Shown: piece after piece, positions 62,490 to 64,000 of the stretch
Position numbering within the stretch: position 1 is the stretch's first letter
Layout: each line of letters starts with the position of its first letter
Assembly (NCBI GenBank): GCA_030737875.1
Contig: CM060909.1
Coordinates: forward strand, 33,407,159 to 33,471,158
Length of the DNA: 64,000 nucleotides
Direction of reading: 5' to 3'
Origin: Allium sativum
Taxonomy: Eukaryota; Streptophyta; Magnoliopsida; Asparagales; Amaryllidaceae
Position numbers and translations under genes: made by a program
The notes under the pieces: model-generated
Told to the model about the DNA's origin: nothing
The model's input: the letters and a program-made list of their open reading frames with translations, nothing else
Database searches by the model: none

Positions 62490-63931
62490 GAGGAATAAGG
62501 TGTCTTCGGTTTCGTTCAGACCCAGAACGAACTTGTAAATGGATTGTGTGTCTGACATTGGATTTTATTCTGTGTTGATTGATTTCTATTAAATATGTAT
62601 CTGTTTGGCGGCGGAGAATTTATTCTCTTGCTTAACGCCCTTCTCTAAGACGTACGAGCTCAGTGGTTATATATCGATAGATATCAGTTGCATGACATGA
62701 ATTGCCTATGTGGCATGCAGAGATGCAGTGATCAAGGCTTTTGTTGAAAAGCAGAGTCTTGTGGTTGATGATCAAAACACAGCTTTAATATAGCGCCGCT
62801 TTGTATTTAGCTTTAATTCGCGAGCCTCACATCTCGGTATGAGTCAAAAACGGGATAAGCACCGTTGGGGAAACACGATGTTTCTGTCTAGCTATGGGTG
62901 ATGTCAGTGTTTTACAAGCCCTGACATTTATATTATCTTTACCTATGTGGTTGTTGGAATGCGAGGCGCCTCGGATATATCGGTCTCTACGGAGTCGATG
63001 GATGGGTCCGATAGGACCGAGAAATGTGTGTTTAGGAATAACTAATCCTCAAACGTAAGGGAGGACCGGCCCAACCAATTCCAAGGGTCTTCTGCGGGAG
63101 ATCCTAAGGCATTTTCTAGAGTGTCTCGAAGCTGGTGAGGAGTATATCTCTTGCCTAGACTCATGACAGAAATCGAATTTCCAATACATGACATTTCGGT
63201 TTTGATTGTAGAGCTCAGTATGGCAACATAATATATGGTACCCATGTCGTCTATGATTGATACATTTATATTTGAAGTTGTTTTGACACTTTACACTTAC
63301 AATAGTATCAAATGATTTGTTTTTAAATGTACCAAGCATGGTTGGCTATTATAAGGGAAAACCCTATCCTCCAGCTTGCGTTGCATTGTGTGATGGGACC
63401 TGGGTCATATAATAGCTTCATTTTTCCAAAAAGCATTGCGATTTTTATCCTATGCACTAGTATTCTTGGGAGTAAACCGATTTCATGTTATACGGCGTGG
63501 TCCCTTGAATTACTCTCTTTTAAAGTAAAGTTTTAAATAACTGTTTTAGTTCTCACACCAGTCACATGACTGACCTGGAGTTTATTGTTTTAACCTAAAC
63601 TCTGGGTGCCTCTATTTCCACACGGGCAGCCAGTGTTTCGGTTTTGCAGATTTATACCCACAGGATCTTGGTTTACCGCTGGAATGATATTCAGAAAGCT
63701 CTGTATCCGTCTATCACTTTCAGTTGTGTTTTGTATTATTTTCCGCTGCATTGTAATTTGTAAATCTCTGATATTTATTAAATGTAAATTATTTGTTCAT
63801 ACTCTGTATGTTTTTTTATACTGATGGAATTGTTGTAATTAGCAAATGAAATGTTCTTCTGTTTTTGTTTTGATTCGTCTTGTCCTCATAGCAATCTGTT
63901 CTTTCTTCATAGGGAAGTTCGGGTCGTTACA
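62490..63931 (+). repeat. Family B LTR copy 3, right part
   Basis: Resumes with GAATAAGGTGTCTTCGG, equal to about 29350 in copy 2, and runs to GGGTCGTTACA at 63931 with no primer site after it, as expected for a 3' LTR. About 0.8 kb (equal to 28528-29345 of copy 2) is absent between the two parts of copy 3. It contains GTTTGGCGGCGGAG (about 62602) and the 3' stem-loop box (about 63575-63606). Confidence 0.87.
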
Positions 63932-64000
63932 GTATATATCCATATCCTAATGCAAAATCAGGCAGTCTACTGATTCAGTTGACCTCCTTAATACAAATCA
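63932..64000 (-). other. C' element internal region resuming after family B
   Basis: Reverse complement matches 42310-42375 of element C (shared core CAGTAGACYGCCTGATTTT, about 80% over 65 bp). This shows that the B array lies within a minus-strand C-family element whose 3' LTR is at 11365-17106. Confidence 0.7.

Noticed and set aside
1..64000. A host gene, antiviral or other cellular system hidden in the window
   Set aside because: All recognisable protein similarity is to retroelement Gag or Pol; the remaining frames are short, motif-free and inside mobile elements.

Overview
This window is intergenic, repeat-dense DNA from a large plant nuclear genome, most likely a flowering plant. No intact host gene is visible. 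The evidence is the content: Ty1/copia and Ty3/gypsy (chromovirus) retrotransposons with initiator-methionine primer sites (TGGTATCAGAGC), CACTA-type DNA transposon ends, a miniature TRIM element and very long non-coding LTR elements, all AT-rich and nested in each other. The species cannot be named from this.

Layout, outermost layer first. (1) A decayed minus-strand Ty1/copia pol occupies 1-1177 and resumes at 10877-11364. (2) A young minus-strand chromovirus, probably of the Tekay type (1178-10871, target duplication GGTTT), splits it. Its gag-pol is one frame broken by two TAG codons, and its LTRs differ by about 45 positions in 2.48 kb. (3) At 11365 the copia element is entered by a minus-strand gypsy element of the C family (called C'). 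Its LTR is seen at 11365-11445 and 15191-17106, and a piece of its internal region reappears at 63932-64000. (4) C' carries a 3.7 kb non-autonomous CACTA element (11446-15190, target duplication AGA). (5) C' also carries a three-LTR array of giant non-coding elements (family B, 17107-63931). The LTRs are about 6.3 kb and the internal regions only about 1.0 kb. The middle LTR is a chimera with an 0.8 kb inverted block at its joint. (6) The third B LTR (31811-36156 and 62490-63931) is split by a degraded plus-strand gypsy element C (36157-48532), which itself contains a solo LTR D (42517-46348, target duplication TTTAA). (7) Beyond C lies X (48533-62489), probably a CACTA-like element missing its left end. 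X hosts a 330 bp TRIM (49391-49720, target duplication ATTGT) and a complete 11.1 kb non-coding element E (49945-61075, target duplication TATAT).

Functional reading. Only the Tekay-like element has a nearly complete protein set (Gag, protease, RT, RNase H, integrase, chromodomain). B and E have no detectable protein but keep a primer site, a box TTTCGRGGACGAAA followed by a polypurine tract, and several sequence and stem-loop islands shared with each other and partly with the Tekay-like LTR. The simplest inference is that B and E are mobilised in trans by a chromovirus of this kind. The most unusual material is in the B and E LTRs: a TATA box, a leader, good 5' splice-site matches, arrays of stem-loop units and tandem repeats, and a conserved hairpin block near the LTR end.
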